Assembly: GCA_041591895.1 (NCBI GenBank) | Contig: JBFHRE010000012.1 | Location: forward strand, 1-32,570 | Reading direction: 5' to 3' | Origin: JBFHRE01 sp041591895 | GTDB taxonomy: Bacteria > Actinomycetota > Acidimicrobiia > Spongiisociales > ZC4RG35 | DNA: 32,570 bases | Shown: positions 14,536 to 22,818 of the stretch, piece after piece | Position numbering within the stretch: position 1 is the first letter of the stretch | Layout of the letters: every line of letters begins with the position of its first letter | Notes under the pieces: model-generated | What the model was told of the DNA's origin: nothing | The model's input: the letters and a program-made list of their open reading frames with translations, nothing else | Databases searched by the model: none | Made by a program: the position numbers and the translations under genes

Positions 14536-16617
14536 ATGGAAATCGAGGACGTCCCGGTCGTAGGATCCGAGGGACGCCCGTCGCCGTCCGGCTCCCGCCG
14601 GCGGTGGGGACCGGTTCTCGGGGGAGCTGTCTTCGTCGTCGCGGCGGTGCTGGTTATCGGGTCTCTCGACTCCCCCGACGAAGAACCCGTTCCCACCGAT
14701 CCGACGTTCCTGGTCGAACCGACCGACCCCATTGGCGCCTCGCTCGATCGACTGCTGGCCGGCGGGCCCTGGGTCACTCACGCGCTCCCCGGAAGCGGGT
14801 TTGCTGCGGCCCTCGCTCACCGCGAGGGGCAGTGGCTGACAGCTGTTCCCTCGTGGTCCGGAGGGACGCAGATCTGGATCTCGCCGGACGCTGCGACCTG
14901 GTCACCGGTGTTCGATCAGGATCTGGTCGAAGCGAGGGCGTTGACGCTGGGCTCACTCGACGACGGAACCTGGCTCGCAGGTGGGTCGGTCACCCGCCCG
15001 GCAAGCGACATATCGAGCGTCCCAATCCCGACCGCCATGCTGTGGACCAGTCGGGACGGGAAGGACTGGCGGCCGGTGGAGGGTCTGCCGTTCGGTGAGG
15101 ATCCGGGGCAGGAGGTGACCGATCTGGAAATCGTCGGATCCCGGGTCGTCCTGTTTCTGGGGCCGCCGACGTTCTTTGTGGCGCCTCCGACCGACGGAGC
15201 CGGTGCGGTCTGGGAGTCGCTCGATGACGGACGGTCGTGGAATCCTCTCCCGATCGAGGGTCGGGCGCTGGTCCTGACGACGATCGGCGACGAGATCGTG
15301 ATCGGAGGACAGCTGGACCTGGCGCCCGTGCTCTGGCGTTCCTCCGACGATTACGCACCCGAGGCCGTGCCGTCTCTCGACATCGGCTCGGTGGGTGCGC
15401 TGGCCGAACTGCCATCCGGTGGGGCACTGGGGCGGATCGAAAACGCCCTCAACGACTTGTGGGTCATTTCTCGCGACCTGTCGACGTGGATGGAACTGCC
15501 GGATCCCCCGCTGACGGTTCGGGACAGCCGTCTGGAGCGGGCCGGCCCGGTGATGCTCGCATTTCCGGGAGACCAGTCGCCCAACCCGGCGGTGCAGGCC
15601 ACGGAGGATGGGCTCGAATGGGTTCCGATCACCGCCGGTAGTTCGGTCGAGCGGCCCTCGACGGCGACCTGGGTGAGAGGGGAGTTGGTGCTGGCAGGTG
15701 CGAGTGGTTCGGGACCTTCCTTGTGGAGGACCGCCGGGTCGGGTCCGGTCCGCCTCGACATCGACGACATGGTTGGGGGAACCTGGGAGACGGTGTTCGA
15801 GAAACCGGCCGCCTGGCGGAGGACGGCGGCCTCCGGCGGCCGGCTGGTGGTAGGCGATCAGGGGGCGGTCTACGAATGGAGCGATGGGCGATTTGACCTG
15901 TTGGGGTCCGAAACACCGGACGGGTTCGACGGCGTCGCCGATCAGTTGCTCGCCACCCACTCCGCCACGTTCCTGATCGACGGGTTCGACCTGTTCATGT
16001 ACCGGGAGGCGGAGGGTTGGACCAGCGGAAAGACCCCGATCGGTTTCCTGGTCCAGGCGATCATCGAGACCGACTCCGGCTTCGTGGCAGCTGCGATCGT
16101 CGGGGAGCGGGTCGAGGTATCCCGATCCCGGGACGGCCTCACGTGGGACGAGCCGCAGCCGGCCGGGGTCGACTCGACCTTCGTCCTGGCGACCGCCGAC
16201 GGGCGGCTGGTCGCGGGTCCGGGCGGGACGTTCGGCTACCGGTGGAGTGGCGATGGAATCGATTGGGTCGAGGCCTCTGAGGCCGTGCTGCCGAGTTCGC
16301 TCGACGCATGGGCGATCGAGCAGGTACCCGGTTCGTTGGGCATCCTCGGACCTGCCGGGGAGACGGTCTCGTTCGAGTTGCCGCCCGGATTCTTGCCCCG
16401 ATACGCCTCCCGAGTCACTGGTGGTCGACTGGTCGTGATCGGGTGGAAAGAGGGCCGACCGGTGCTGGCGGTCGTCGGAAAGAATCCACCGCTGATCCTG
16501 CCGGCCGGACTCTCGAATGGGCTCTCCCGGGACATCTTCGACGCCTTTGTCACCGACGATGGCTTCGTGGTCGCTCTCGACGCCGAGCAGCGGGTGCTGG
16601 TCTGGCGTCCACAGTGA
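14536..16617 (+). CDS. Membrane-anchored extracytoplasmic protein with Asp-box (sialidase-like) beta-propeller repeats
   Basis: A 693-residue protein of unknown function. Residues 1-25 are cytoplasmic and basic, about 26-43 form one transmembrane helix, and the rest is predicted outside. Repeated W-containing Asp-box-like turns can be read across the protein: WISPDAATWSPV, WTSRDGKDWRPV, WESLDDGRSWNPL, ATEDGLEWVPI, SRDGLTWDEP and WSGDGIDWVEA. These mark blades of one or two beta-propellers, as in sialidase-like and BNR-repeat proteins. No catalytic sialidase arginine triad was identified, so binding or scaffolding is as likely as enzymatic activity. The ATG at 14536 is chosen because it directly precedes the basic-TM start; an upstream in-frame start would add an implausible extension. 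It sits alone between the two arginine units. Confidence 0.85.
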   Translation: MEIEDVPVVGSEGRPSPSGSRRRWGPVLGGAVFVVAAVLVIGSLDSPDEEPVPTDPTFLVEPTDPIGASLDRLLAGGPWVTHALPGSGFAAALAHREGQWLTAVPSWSGGTQIWISPDAATWSPVFDQDLVEARALTLGSLDDGTWLAGGSVTRPASDISSVPIPTAMLWTSRDGKDWRPVEGLPFGEDPGQEVTDLEIVGSRVVLFLGPPTFFVAPPTDGAGAVWESLDDGRSWNPLPIEGRALVLTTIGDEIVIGGQLDLAPVLWRSSDDYAPEAVPSLDIGSVGALAELPSGGALGRIENALNDLWVISRDLSTWMELPDPPLTVRDSRLERAGPVMLAFPGDQSPNPAVQATEDGLEWVPITAGSSVERPSTATWVRGELVLAGASGSGPSLWRTAGSGPVRLDIDDMVGGTWETVFEKPAAWRRTAASGGRLVVGDQGAVYEWSDGRFDLLGSETPDGFDGVADQLLATHSATFLIDGFDLFMYREAEGWTSGKTPIGFLVQAIIETDSGFVAAAIVGERVEVSRSRDGLTWDEPQPAGVDSTFVLATADGRLVAGPGGTFGYRWSGDGIDWVEASEAVLPSSLDAWAIEQVPGSLGILGPAGETVSFELPPGFLPRYASRVTGGRLVVIGWKEGRPVLAVVGKNPPLILPAGLSNGLSRDIFDAFVTDDGFVVALDAEQRVLVWRPQ

Positions 16618-16651
16618 TCGAATCGCTCTACTCTCGCCGGGTGCAGGTCGA

Positions 16652-16657
16652 TAGATA
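16652..16657 (+). promoter_or_regulatory. Candidate -10 element of a leaderless promoter for the GAF sensor kinase gene
   Basis: TAGATA lies exactly 6 nt before the GTG at 16664; no Shine-Dalgarno sequence is present between them or just upstream. Confidence 0.4.
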
Positions 16658-16663
16658 GCGATT

Positions 16664-18841
16664 GTGAACACCTCGCCGGAGTCACACTCCCGCTCCGACG
16701 TGGCCGAACGGCTGTTGCGCTGGCTTTCGGTTCACACGGGCGCCGATATGGCTTACTTCCACCTCGGCGATGATTTGCGCGTCGTGACCGGGGCCGATCC
16801 CGAGTTCGACTGGACCGCCGATGCCGATTACTGGCGGGATTGGAGCTGGAGGGACCTACCGATCGAAGCGGCATATGCCGCCCACGAACCGTTCGTGTTC
16901 CACCGTTCGGCGTCAGACGAGTTTTCGGCCCGGGCACTGGCCGAGGCGCCGACCCCCGCCGGCACCGTCCTGGCGATCCCGCTGGCCGACTCCAGCGGTG
17001 AGGTGCTCGGAGGCCTGGATCTCCTGTCGATCGCCGAACGGTCGTGGTCCGACGCCGAGATCCGGGCGGCCCGCACCGTCACCCGCACCCTGCTGTTGTG
17101 GTTCGACTGGCAGGCCGGCCTCGGGAGCCAATCGCGCCGGATCAAAGCGGATGCTCGTCGGTCCGAGGCGCTCAGCACCTGTGCGTCTCTTTTGTTGTCT
17201 GGCAGGGGCGACGCCACGCTGCAGGCGGCGCTCGACGCTCTGATGGAGGCGACCGATGCCGAGTTGGGTTTCGTCGAGCGCAACGTCTTGTCTGGCGATG
17301 ACCTAGCCAGCCACACCGTGTGCTTCTCGTCGCCGGGCACGGAGGAATTCGAGCGCGAGCGGTGGGAGCTGGTGTCGTGGGAGCGAATGCCCGAGTGCCG
17401 GTTGGCCCTGGAGGAAGGGCGACCCTACGCGCTCCGAACCGACTTCCTTCAAGGACCGGAGGCGGAGGTGTACGACGGCAGCTGGGTTGCCAGCGAGATC
17501 GACGTGCCGATCTTCGTCAACGGCGAGTGGGCAGGCCTGATCGGCTTCGCCGACGCCCTCCCCGAGCGCCGCTGGGACGCCGATCTGCCGGTTCTCGAAT
17601 TGGCCGCGTCGATGATCGGCGCATTCTGGGCCAACCAGGAGGTCGAAGCCGACGTCGAGCGGCGGGCCGCGCGCGAACGGGCGCTCCGTGAGTGCGCCCG
17701 AATCCTTCTGTCGGGCGAGGAACACGCGCTCGATGATGCCCTGGCGGCGCTGGTGCAGGCGACATCTGCAGCCTGTTGTTTCGTCGAGCAGAACACGTGG
17801 GACCCCGAGCTGGGTTTGGTCTCCGAACTGGTCACGGTCGTGCCGCTGGACAACGGGGTGTACGACCCTGGTCATTGGGACAGGCGACCGTGGTCCACGA
17901 TGCCGGACAGCTTCGCGCGGCTCTCGAAGGGGCAGGTCTTCGCCCTCGTAGCCACCGAACTGGGCCCGATCGAGGCCAAGACCTATGCGGAGAGCGGCGT
18001 GGGAGCCGAGATCGACGCGCCGATCATGGTACGAGGGCAATGGCGCGGGCTCCTCGCCATCGCCGTCGCCGAGCCCCGTCAGTGGGCACCCGAAGAGGTC
18101 GAACTCGTCGCAACCGCGGCGACCCTGATCGGGGCGTACTGGGAGCGCCAGGAGAGCATGGACGAGTTGCGCGAGGTGGTCCGCTCCAAGGACCGGTTCC
18201 TCGCCTCCGTGAGCCACGAGGTACGCACCCCGCTGACCGCCGTAGTGGGTCTTGCGGAGATTCTGAGGTCCATCCTCGCCGACCATCCCGACGACCAGGT
18301 GCGAGAGCTCGTCGGGCTGATCGCCGAGCAGGGGTTCGAGATGGCGAACATCATCGAAGACCTCCTCGTTGCGGGTCGGATGGAGATCGACGCCGTCAGC
18401 GTGGTCGGCGAGACGGTCGACATCCTCGACCAGATCGATCTGGCACTTCGGGGAGTCAACGGGGCCGAGCGGGTCGTGGTCGAGAGAACTCCGTGCAAAG
18501 CGGTGGCCGATCCGGTTCGCTTCCGTCAGATTGTCCGCAACCTGGTTACCAACGCGCTCCGATACGGCGGGGAGACTGTGCTGGTGTCGATCGCCGAATC
18601 GGTTACCCATGCCACGGTGTCCGTCGGCGACAACGGCGTCGGCGTGCGGGCGGCCGACGTGGAACGGATCTTCGAGCCCTATGAGCGCGCCGGCGATGCG
18701 CCGAGCTCCGCCGGGTCGGTCGGCATCGGTCTGGCTGTGTCCCGGCACCTGGCCCGCAAGATGGGGGGAGATCTCGTGTATCGCCGCAAGCCGGGGTGGA
18801 CCTGGTTCGAACTGTCACTCCCGGTCCTCTCCGACGACTGA
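16664..18841 (+). CDS. Cytoplasmic sensor histidine kinase with three GAF domains
   Basis: A 725-residue kinase without transmembrane segments. Three GAF-type sensory domains occupy about residues 10-155, 165-325 and 340-500. The second and third are clear duplicates of one another (shared LLLSG/ILLSG, FVE-N, a W-S/E-x-MP turn, EID-PI-V-G-W-GL and IGA-W--QE). The HisKA dimerisation helix carries the phosphoacceptor in SVSHEVRTPL (His518), and the ATPase domain shows RNLVTNALRYGG (N box), GDNGVGV (G1) and GSVGIGLAVSRHLA (G2). No response regulator is adjacent, so it is an orphan kinase. The absence of conserved haem or bilin cysteine motifs leaves the ligand unknown. It is read in the same direction as argR, whose start is 30 bp after its stop. 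Confidence 0.94.
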   Translation: MNTSPESHSRSDVAERLLRWLSVHTGADMAYFHLGDDLRVVTGADPEFDWTADADYWRDWSWRDLPIEAAYAAHEPFVFHRSASDEFSARALAEAPTPAGTVLAIPLADSSGEVLGGLDLLSIAERSWSDAEIRAARTVTRTLLLWFDWQAGLGSQSRRIKADARRSEALSTCASLLLSGRGDATLQAALDALMEATDAELGFVERNVLSGDDLASHTVCFSSPGTEEFERERWELVSWERMPECRLALEEGRPYALRTDFLQGPEAEVYDGSWVASEIDVPIFVNGEWAGLIGFADALPERRWDADLPVLELAASMIGAFWANQEVEADVERRAARERALRECARILLSGEEHALDDALAALVQATSAACCFVEQNTWDPELGLVSELVTVVPLDNGVYDPGHWDRRPWSTMPDSFARLSKGQVFALVATELGPIEAKTYAESGVGAEIDAPIMVRGQWRGLLAIAVAEPRQWAPEEVELVATAATLIGAYWERQESMDELREVVRSKDRFLASVSHEVRTPLTAVVGLAEILRSILADHPDDQVRELVGLIAEQGFEMANIIEDLLVAGRMEIDAVSVVGETVDILDQIDLALRGVNGAERVVVERTPCKAVADPVRFRQIVRNLVTNALRYGGETVLVSIAESVTHATVSVGDNGVGVRAADVERIFEPYERAGDAPSSAGSVGIGLAVSRHLARKMGGDLVYRRKPGWTWFELSLPVLSDD

Positions 18842-18845
18842 GCAG

Positions 18846-18865
18846 TATTCGCATATGCGTATACT
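18846..18865 (+). promoter_or_regulatory. argR promoter with ArgR operator overlapping the -10 element
   Basis: TATTCGCATATGCGTATA (18846-18863) is an 18-bp inverted repeat with one mismatched pair. The core CGCATATGCGTATACT (18850-18865) is identical to that before argC. TATACT (18860-18865) fits the -10 hexamer and lies 6 nt before the GTG of argR, so the transcript is probably leaderless. Binding of ArgR here would repress argR-argG-argH, including argR itself. Confidence 0.8.
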
Positions 18866-18871
18866 GTCGAA

Positions 18872-19318
18872 GTGAGCCTCACCACCGCGCGCCGCCGGGT
18901 CCTGCGCGACCTGATCGGCAACAACTCCGTCACGACGCAAGCAGATGTGGTTGAACTGCTGGCAGCTGCGGGACATCACGTCACCCAGGCCACGGTGTCG
19001 CGTGATCTCCAGGCCATCGGGGCTTTCAAGCTGGATGGTGGGAGCTATGAACTCGTCGACCGGGCCGTCCACGACGAAGCCGTCAGCGATCTGGCTCGGT
19101 TGGTGGGGGAGTTCGTCGAGGCCATCAGACTCGGGGGAAACCTGGTCGTGCTGCTCACCCCGCCGGGCGCGGCCCAGATGGTTGCGTCGGCCATAGATCG
19201 ATCCCGGCTCGAAGGGGTGCTCGGCACAGTGGCCGGAGATGACACGATCTTCGTGGCGACGGCGAGTGACGGAATGGCCAAGAGCCTCAAACAAAGACTG
19301 GAACGGATCGGAGCATGA
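18872..19318 (+). CDS. argR: Arginine repressor
   Basis: A 148-residue ArgR/AhrC-family regulator. Residues 1-70 form a winged helix-turn-helix with the recognition segment HHVTQATVSRDLQAIGAFKL. The C-terminal oligomerisation and arginine-binding domain (75-148) contains LVVLLTPPGAAQMVASAID and GTVAGDDTIFV, the aspartates of which contact arginine in family structures. With arginine it forms a hexamer that binds ARG boxes; two such candidate boxes are present in the window. The GTG at 18872 is preferred, with a -10 element 6 nt upstream. It overlaps argG by 4 bp. Confidence 0.97.
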   Translation: MSLTTARRRVLRDLIGNNSVTTQADVVELLAAAGHHVTQATVSRDLQAIGAFKLDGGSYELVDRAVHDEAVSDLARLVGEFVEAIRLGGNLVVLLTPPGAAQMVASAIDRSRLEGVLGTVAGDDTIFVATASDGMAKSLKQRLERIGA

Positions 19319-20523
19319 GCATGAGAGTTGTCCTCGCCTATTCGGGCGGTCTCGACACGTCTGTGATCCTCGCCTGGCTGCGCGAGGAGTACAACGCCGA
19401 GGTCATCTGTTACACGGCGGATGTCGGCCAGGGCGCCGAGGTGGCCGAAGCCGAGGCGAAGGCGCTCGCAACCGGCGCTTCCCAGGCGATCGTGGAGGAT
19501 CTTCGCCTCGAGTTCGTTCGCGACGCCGTGTTCCCCGCCATCAGGGCCAATGCCGAGTACGAGAACTACTACCTCCTGGGCACCTCGCTCGCCCGGCCGA
19601 TCATCACCCGCGGGATGATGAGAGTCGCCAAGGAACACGGGGCGGATGCGATCGCCCATGGTGCCACCGGGAAGGGCAACGACCAGGTTCGTTTCGAGCT
19701 CAGCGCATACGCCCTCGATCCAGACATCAAGGTGATCGCCCCGTGGAGGGAGTGGAAGCTCAGAGGCCGGGCGGACTGCGTTGCGTTCGCCGAAGAGCGG
19801 GGAATCCCGGTCCCGGTCACCGAGGAGAAGCCGTACTCGATGGATGCCAACCTGCTCCACATCTCCTACGAGGGTGGGCTCCTCGAGGATCCCTGGGTGG
19901 CGCCTCCCGCCGGGATGTTCAAGATGACCACCGATCCCGAAGACGCCCCGGCCGACCCGCAATGGGTGACGGTCACCTTCGACGAGGGCACCCCGGTGGC
20001 TATCGACGGTGAGGAGCTGGGTCCGGTCGAGCTCCTCACGAAGGCGAACGAGATCGGAGGTCGTCACGGAGTCGGCCGGATCGACATCGTCGAGAATCGG
20101 TTTGTGGGCATCAAGAGTCGTGGTGTGTACGAGACCCCGGGTGGAACCCTCCTCCATCACGCCCACCGGGCCGTCGAATCCATCACGCTCGATCGTGAGG
20201 TGGCACATCTTCGCGATGAGCTCGTGCCGAGGTACGCCGAGATGGTCTACAACGGGTTCTGGTATTCACCCGAGCGTCGGGCCCTGCAGGCGTTCATGGA
20301 CGAGGTCCAGAAGCGTGTGAACGGGGAAGCGCGGCTCAAGCTCTACAAGGGCTCGGTGGGGATCGAAGGCCGGAGGTCGGAGAAGCACGACCTCTACGAC
20401 CACGCCACAGCCACGTTCGAGCAGGACGACGTCTACAACCAGGCGGATGCCGCCGGTTTCATCCGTCTCAACGCGCTGCGCCTGCGGCGTCTCGCGGAAG
20501 AACGCCTGGGGGCCGGAGAGTGA
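19315..20523 (+). CDS. argG: Argininosuccinate synthase
   Basis: A 402-residue ligase that joins citrulline and aspartate using ATP. The P-loop-like pyrophosphatase motif AYSGGLDTSV is at residues 8-17, YYLLGTSLARP and HGATGKGNDQVRFE are the substrate-binding segments, and EEKPYSMDANLLHISYEGG is the C-terminal tetramerisation region motif. Length is normal for the family. The ATG at 19315 overlaps the argR stop (ATGA); an alternative ATG lies two codons later. argH follows after a 43-bp gap, so argR-G-H form one unit. Confidence 0.97.
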   Translation: MSMRVVLAYSGGLDTSVILAWLREEYNAEVICYTADVGQGAEVAEAEAKALATGASQAIVEDLRLEFVRDAVFPAIRANAEYENYYLLGTSLARPIITRGMMRVAKEHGADAIAHGATGKGNDQVRFELSAYALDPDIKVIAPWREWKLRGRADCVAFAEERGIPVPVTEEKPYSMDANLLHISYEGGLLEDPWVAPPAGMFKMTTDPEDAPADPQWVTVTFDEGTPVAIDGEELGPVELLTKANEIGGRHGVGRIDIVENRFVGIKSRGVYETPGGTLLHHAHRAVESITLDREVAHLRDELVPRYAEMVYNGFWYSPERRALQAFMDEVQKRVNGEARLKLYKGSVGIEGRRSEKHDLYDHATATFEQDDVYNQADAAGFIRLNALRLRRLAEERLGAGE

Positions 20524-20566
20524 GCTGGATGCCACCGAGGGAGTCGCAAACCGAACGGCCCGGATC

Positions 20567-21925
20567 GTGACCCTCTGGTCCGGCCGGTTCGGCGAGGATC
20601 CCTCCGGCGTTCTCTGGCGGTACACCGTCACGCACACCGACCGGCGTCTACTCGAGTTCGACATCGAAGGATCGCTTGCTCACGTGGACATGCTCGTGAA
20701 AGTCGGGTTGCTCACGCCTTCGGATCACGAGGCGATCCGGAACGGGCTGCTCTCGATCCTGCAAGAGGCGACCAGCGGCGAGTTCCGATTCGATGCCGGG
20801 GACGAGGATGTCCATTCTGCGGTTGAGCGGCGCCTGGTGGAACTCGTCGGGGAGGTGGGTAAGCGGCTCCACACCGGTCGCTCCCGAAACGACCAGGTCG
20901 CGCTCGACCTGAGGCTCTATCTGCGCGAAGCCTGCCGCCTCCAGCAGGAGCGTCTCGCCGTTTTCGGTCTGTGCCTCGTCGACCAGGGCCTGGCACATGC
21001 CGGAACCGTGGTGCCTTCCTACACCCACATGCAGCAGGCGCAGGCGGTTTCCCTCGGACACCATCTGCTCTCGTATGCGTGGATGATGCAGCGCAATCGC
21101 CAGCGGTTGGGTCAGCTCGCCGAACGCTGCGGAGTGTCCCCCTTGGGTGCAGGAGCATCCGGCGGATCGAGCCTTCCGCTGGACCCAGTCGCCTCGGCCC
21201 GCAGCCTCGGGTTCGACGTCGTATTTGCCAACTCGATGGACGCGGTCGGGTCGAGAGACCTGGCGTCGGAGTTCGCCTGGTGCGTGGCCCAGTCCATGGT
21301 GGATCTCTCCCGACTGGCGGAGGAGCTCATCTTGTGGGCGACGTCGGAGTTCGGTTGGGTGTCGTTTCCCGACGCTCTCACCACCGGATCGTCTGCGCTG
21401 CCACAGAAGAAGAACCCGGACATCGCCGAACTGGCCAGGGGTCGGGCGGCCGGCGCGGTCGGGGAGCTGACGGCCCTCCTCGTGCTCCAGAAAGGACTCC
21501 CCATGACCTACAACCGGGATCTCCAGGAGGACAAGGAGCACGTGTTTCGCGCCGATGACATGCTGGCCGGCACACTCGAAGCCCTGACCGCGCTCGTCAA
21601 CGGCGCCTCCTTCCATCCACCGGCGCCGTCGAGCTGGGTGACCGCCCTCGACCTCGCCGAGGCTCTGGTGCGCCGCGGGATGCCATTCCGGATGGCCCAT
21701 CACGCCGTCGGGCGCCTGGTGGCACAGCTCGTGTCAGAGGGCAGAGACCTGGCGGACGCCTCGGTCGACGATCTGCTGGCAGCAGACCCGGCTTTCATCG
21801 TCGGGGACCTGGAGTTGATCGACCCTGTCGGATCAATCGATCGGCGCATCAGTCTCGGGGGCGGATCGGTGGAGTCCGTGCACCAGCAGGCAGAAGCGCT
21901 CCGCTATGCCTTGACCACGTTGTAG
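20567..21925 (+). CDS. argH: Argininosuccinate lyase
   Basis: A 452-residue member of the fumarase/aspartase superfamily that splits argininosuccinate into arginine and fumarate. The start at GTG 20567 gives the typical first residues (T-L-W-S-G-R-F); the open frame continues upstream through the argG end in another phase and is not credible as coding. Recognisable motifs are HTGRSRNDQVA, PSYTHMQQAQ, and the superfamily signature GSSALPQKKN at 274-283 with the catalytic serine. The last step of arginine synthesis is therefore encoded at the end of the argR-G-H unit. Ribosome binding is weak (GGAT only). No hairpin terminator follows. Confidence 0.96.
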   Translation: MTLWSGRFGEDPSGVLWRYTVTHTDRRLLEFDIEGSLAHVDMLVKVGLLTPSDHEAIRNGLLSILQEATSGEFRFDAGDEDVHSAVERRLVELVGEVGKRLHTGRSRNDQVALDLRLYLREACRLQQERLAVFGLCLVDQGLAHAGTVVPSYTHMQQAQAVSLGHHLLSYAWMMQRNRQRLGQLAERCGVSPLGAGASGGSSLPLDPVASARSLGFDVVFANSMDAVGSRDLASEFAWCVAQSMVDLSRLAEELILWATSEFGWVSFPDALTTGSSALPQKKNPDIAELARGRAAGAVGELTALLVLQKGLPMTYNRDLQEDKEHVFRADDMLAGTLEALTALVNGASFHPPAPSSWVTALDLAEALVRRGMPFRMAHHAVGRLVAQLVSEGRDLADASVDDLLAADPAFIVGDLELIDPVGSIDRRISLGGGSVESVHQQAEALRYALTTL

Positions 21926-21954
21926 ACCCCGACGGCAGTCGAGTCCATCCCGGC

Positions 21955-21960
21955 TACTGT
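21955..21960 (+). promoter_or_regulatory. Candidate -10 element of a leaderless promoter for the haloalkane dehalogenase gene
   Basis: TACTGT lies exactly 6 nt before the ATG at 21967 in a 41-bp gap, with no Shine-Dalgarno sequence in between. It suggests dhaA is transcribed separately from argH. Confidence 0.4.
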
Positions 21961-21966
21961 CAGATC

Positions 21967-22818
21967 ATGTCGGGTTGGGAGAAGCGATTCGCCACCGTTG
22001 ACGGCGTTCGGATGGCGTACGTCGAAGCCGGCGAGGGTCGGCCGATCGTCCTGTTGCACGGCAATCCGACCAGCTCGTATCTCTGGCGCAGAGTGCTGCC
22101 ACCACTCGAAGGTGCCGGTCGATGCATCGTCCCCGATCTGGTCGGGATGGGGGACTCCGACAAGGTGTCCTCGTATCGCTTCGTCGATCACCGTCGCTAC
22201 CTGGACGGCCTGCTGGCCGCACTGGGCGTGAGTGAAAACGTCGTGCTCGTTCTCCACGACTGGGGTGGCGGACTCGGGTTCGATTGGGCGAACCGCCATC
22301 GCTCGGCGGTCGCCGGCATTGCCTACATGGAGACCATCGTTCAGCCCGTCACATGGGACGACTGGCCAGAGGCCGCCCGCAGGGTGTTCCAGGGGATGCG
22401 GTCGCCCGCAGGCGACGAGATGGTCCTGGAGAAGAACGTGTTTGTCGAGCGAATCCTGCCGGCGTCGGTGTTGAAGCCCCTCTCCCAGGAGGTGATGGAC
22501 GAGTATCGCCGACCGTTTCTCGATGGTGGTGAGGGCCGGCGGCCGACGCTCACCTGGCCCCGTGAGATCCCGATCGACGGTGAGCCCCCCGATGTCGCGG
22601 CCATCGTCGAGTCCTACGGTCGGTGGTTGGCCGAGTCCGAGGTGCCCAAGCTTTTCGTGAATGCCGATCCCGGCTCGATCCTCATCGGCCGCCAGCGGGA
22701 TTTCTGCCGCTCGTGGCCCAATCAGGTCGAGGTGACGGTGCCTGGTATCCACTTCATTCAGGAAGACTCCGGCGAGGAGATCGGTCGTCACATCGCAGGG
22801 TGGCTGCCACCGGCGTGA
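21967..22818 (+). CDS. dhaA: Haloalkane dehalogenase, HLD-II (DhaA/LinB) type
   Basis: A 283-residue alpha/beta hydrolase that should replace a halogen on an alkyl halide by hydroxyl through a covalent aspartate ester. All diagnostic residues are readable: HGNPTSSYLWR (31-41) with halide-binding Asn33, HDWGG (97-101) with nucleophile Asp98 and halide-binding Trp99, the catalytic acid Glu122 in YMETIVQP, and the catalytic base His262 in PGIHFIQEDS. The Asn/Trp halide pair and the Glu after strand 6 separate HLD-II from epoxide hydrolases and from HLD-I enzymes. The cap region resembles DhaA (WPREIPIDGEP). Overlap of 4 bp with the next gene suggests an operon of two. The natural substrate is unknown. 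Confidence 0.93.
   Translation: MSGWEKRFATVDGVRMAYVEAGEGRPIVLLHGNPTSSYLWRRVLPPLEGAGRCIVPDLVGMGDSDKVSSYRFVDHRRYLDGLLAALGVSENVVLVLHDWGGGLGFDWANRHRSAVAGIAYMETIVQPVTWDDWPEAARRVFQGMRSPAGDEMVLEKNVFVERILPASVLKPLSQEVMDEYRRPFLDGGEGRRPTLTWPREIPIDGEPPDVAAIVESYGRWLAESEVPKLFVNADPGSILIGRQRDFCRSWPNQVEVTVPGIHFIQEDSGEEIGRHIAGWLPPA

Noticed and set aside
14953..16671. Open frame of 572 codons on the minus strand
   Set aside because: Antisense to the beta-propeller gene; Arg/Pro/Gly-rich low-complexity translation typical of a shadow frame.
17303..18748. Open frame of 481 codons on the minus strand
   Set aside because: Antisense to the GAF histidine kinase; the kinase motifs settle the strand.
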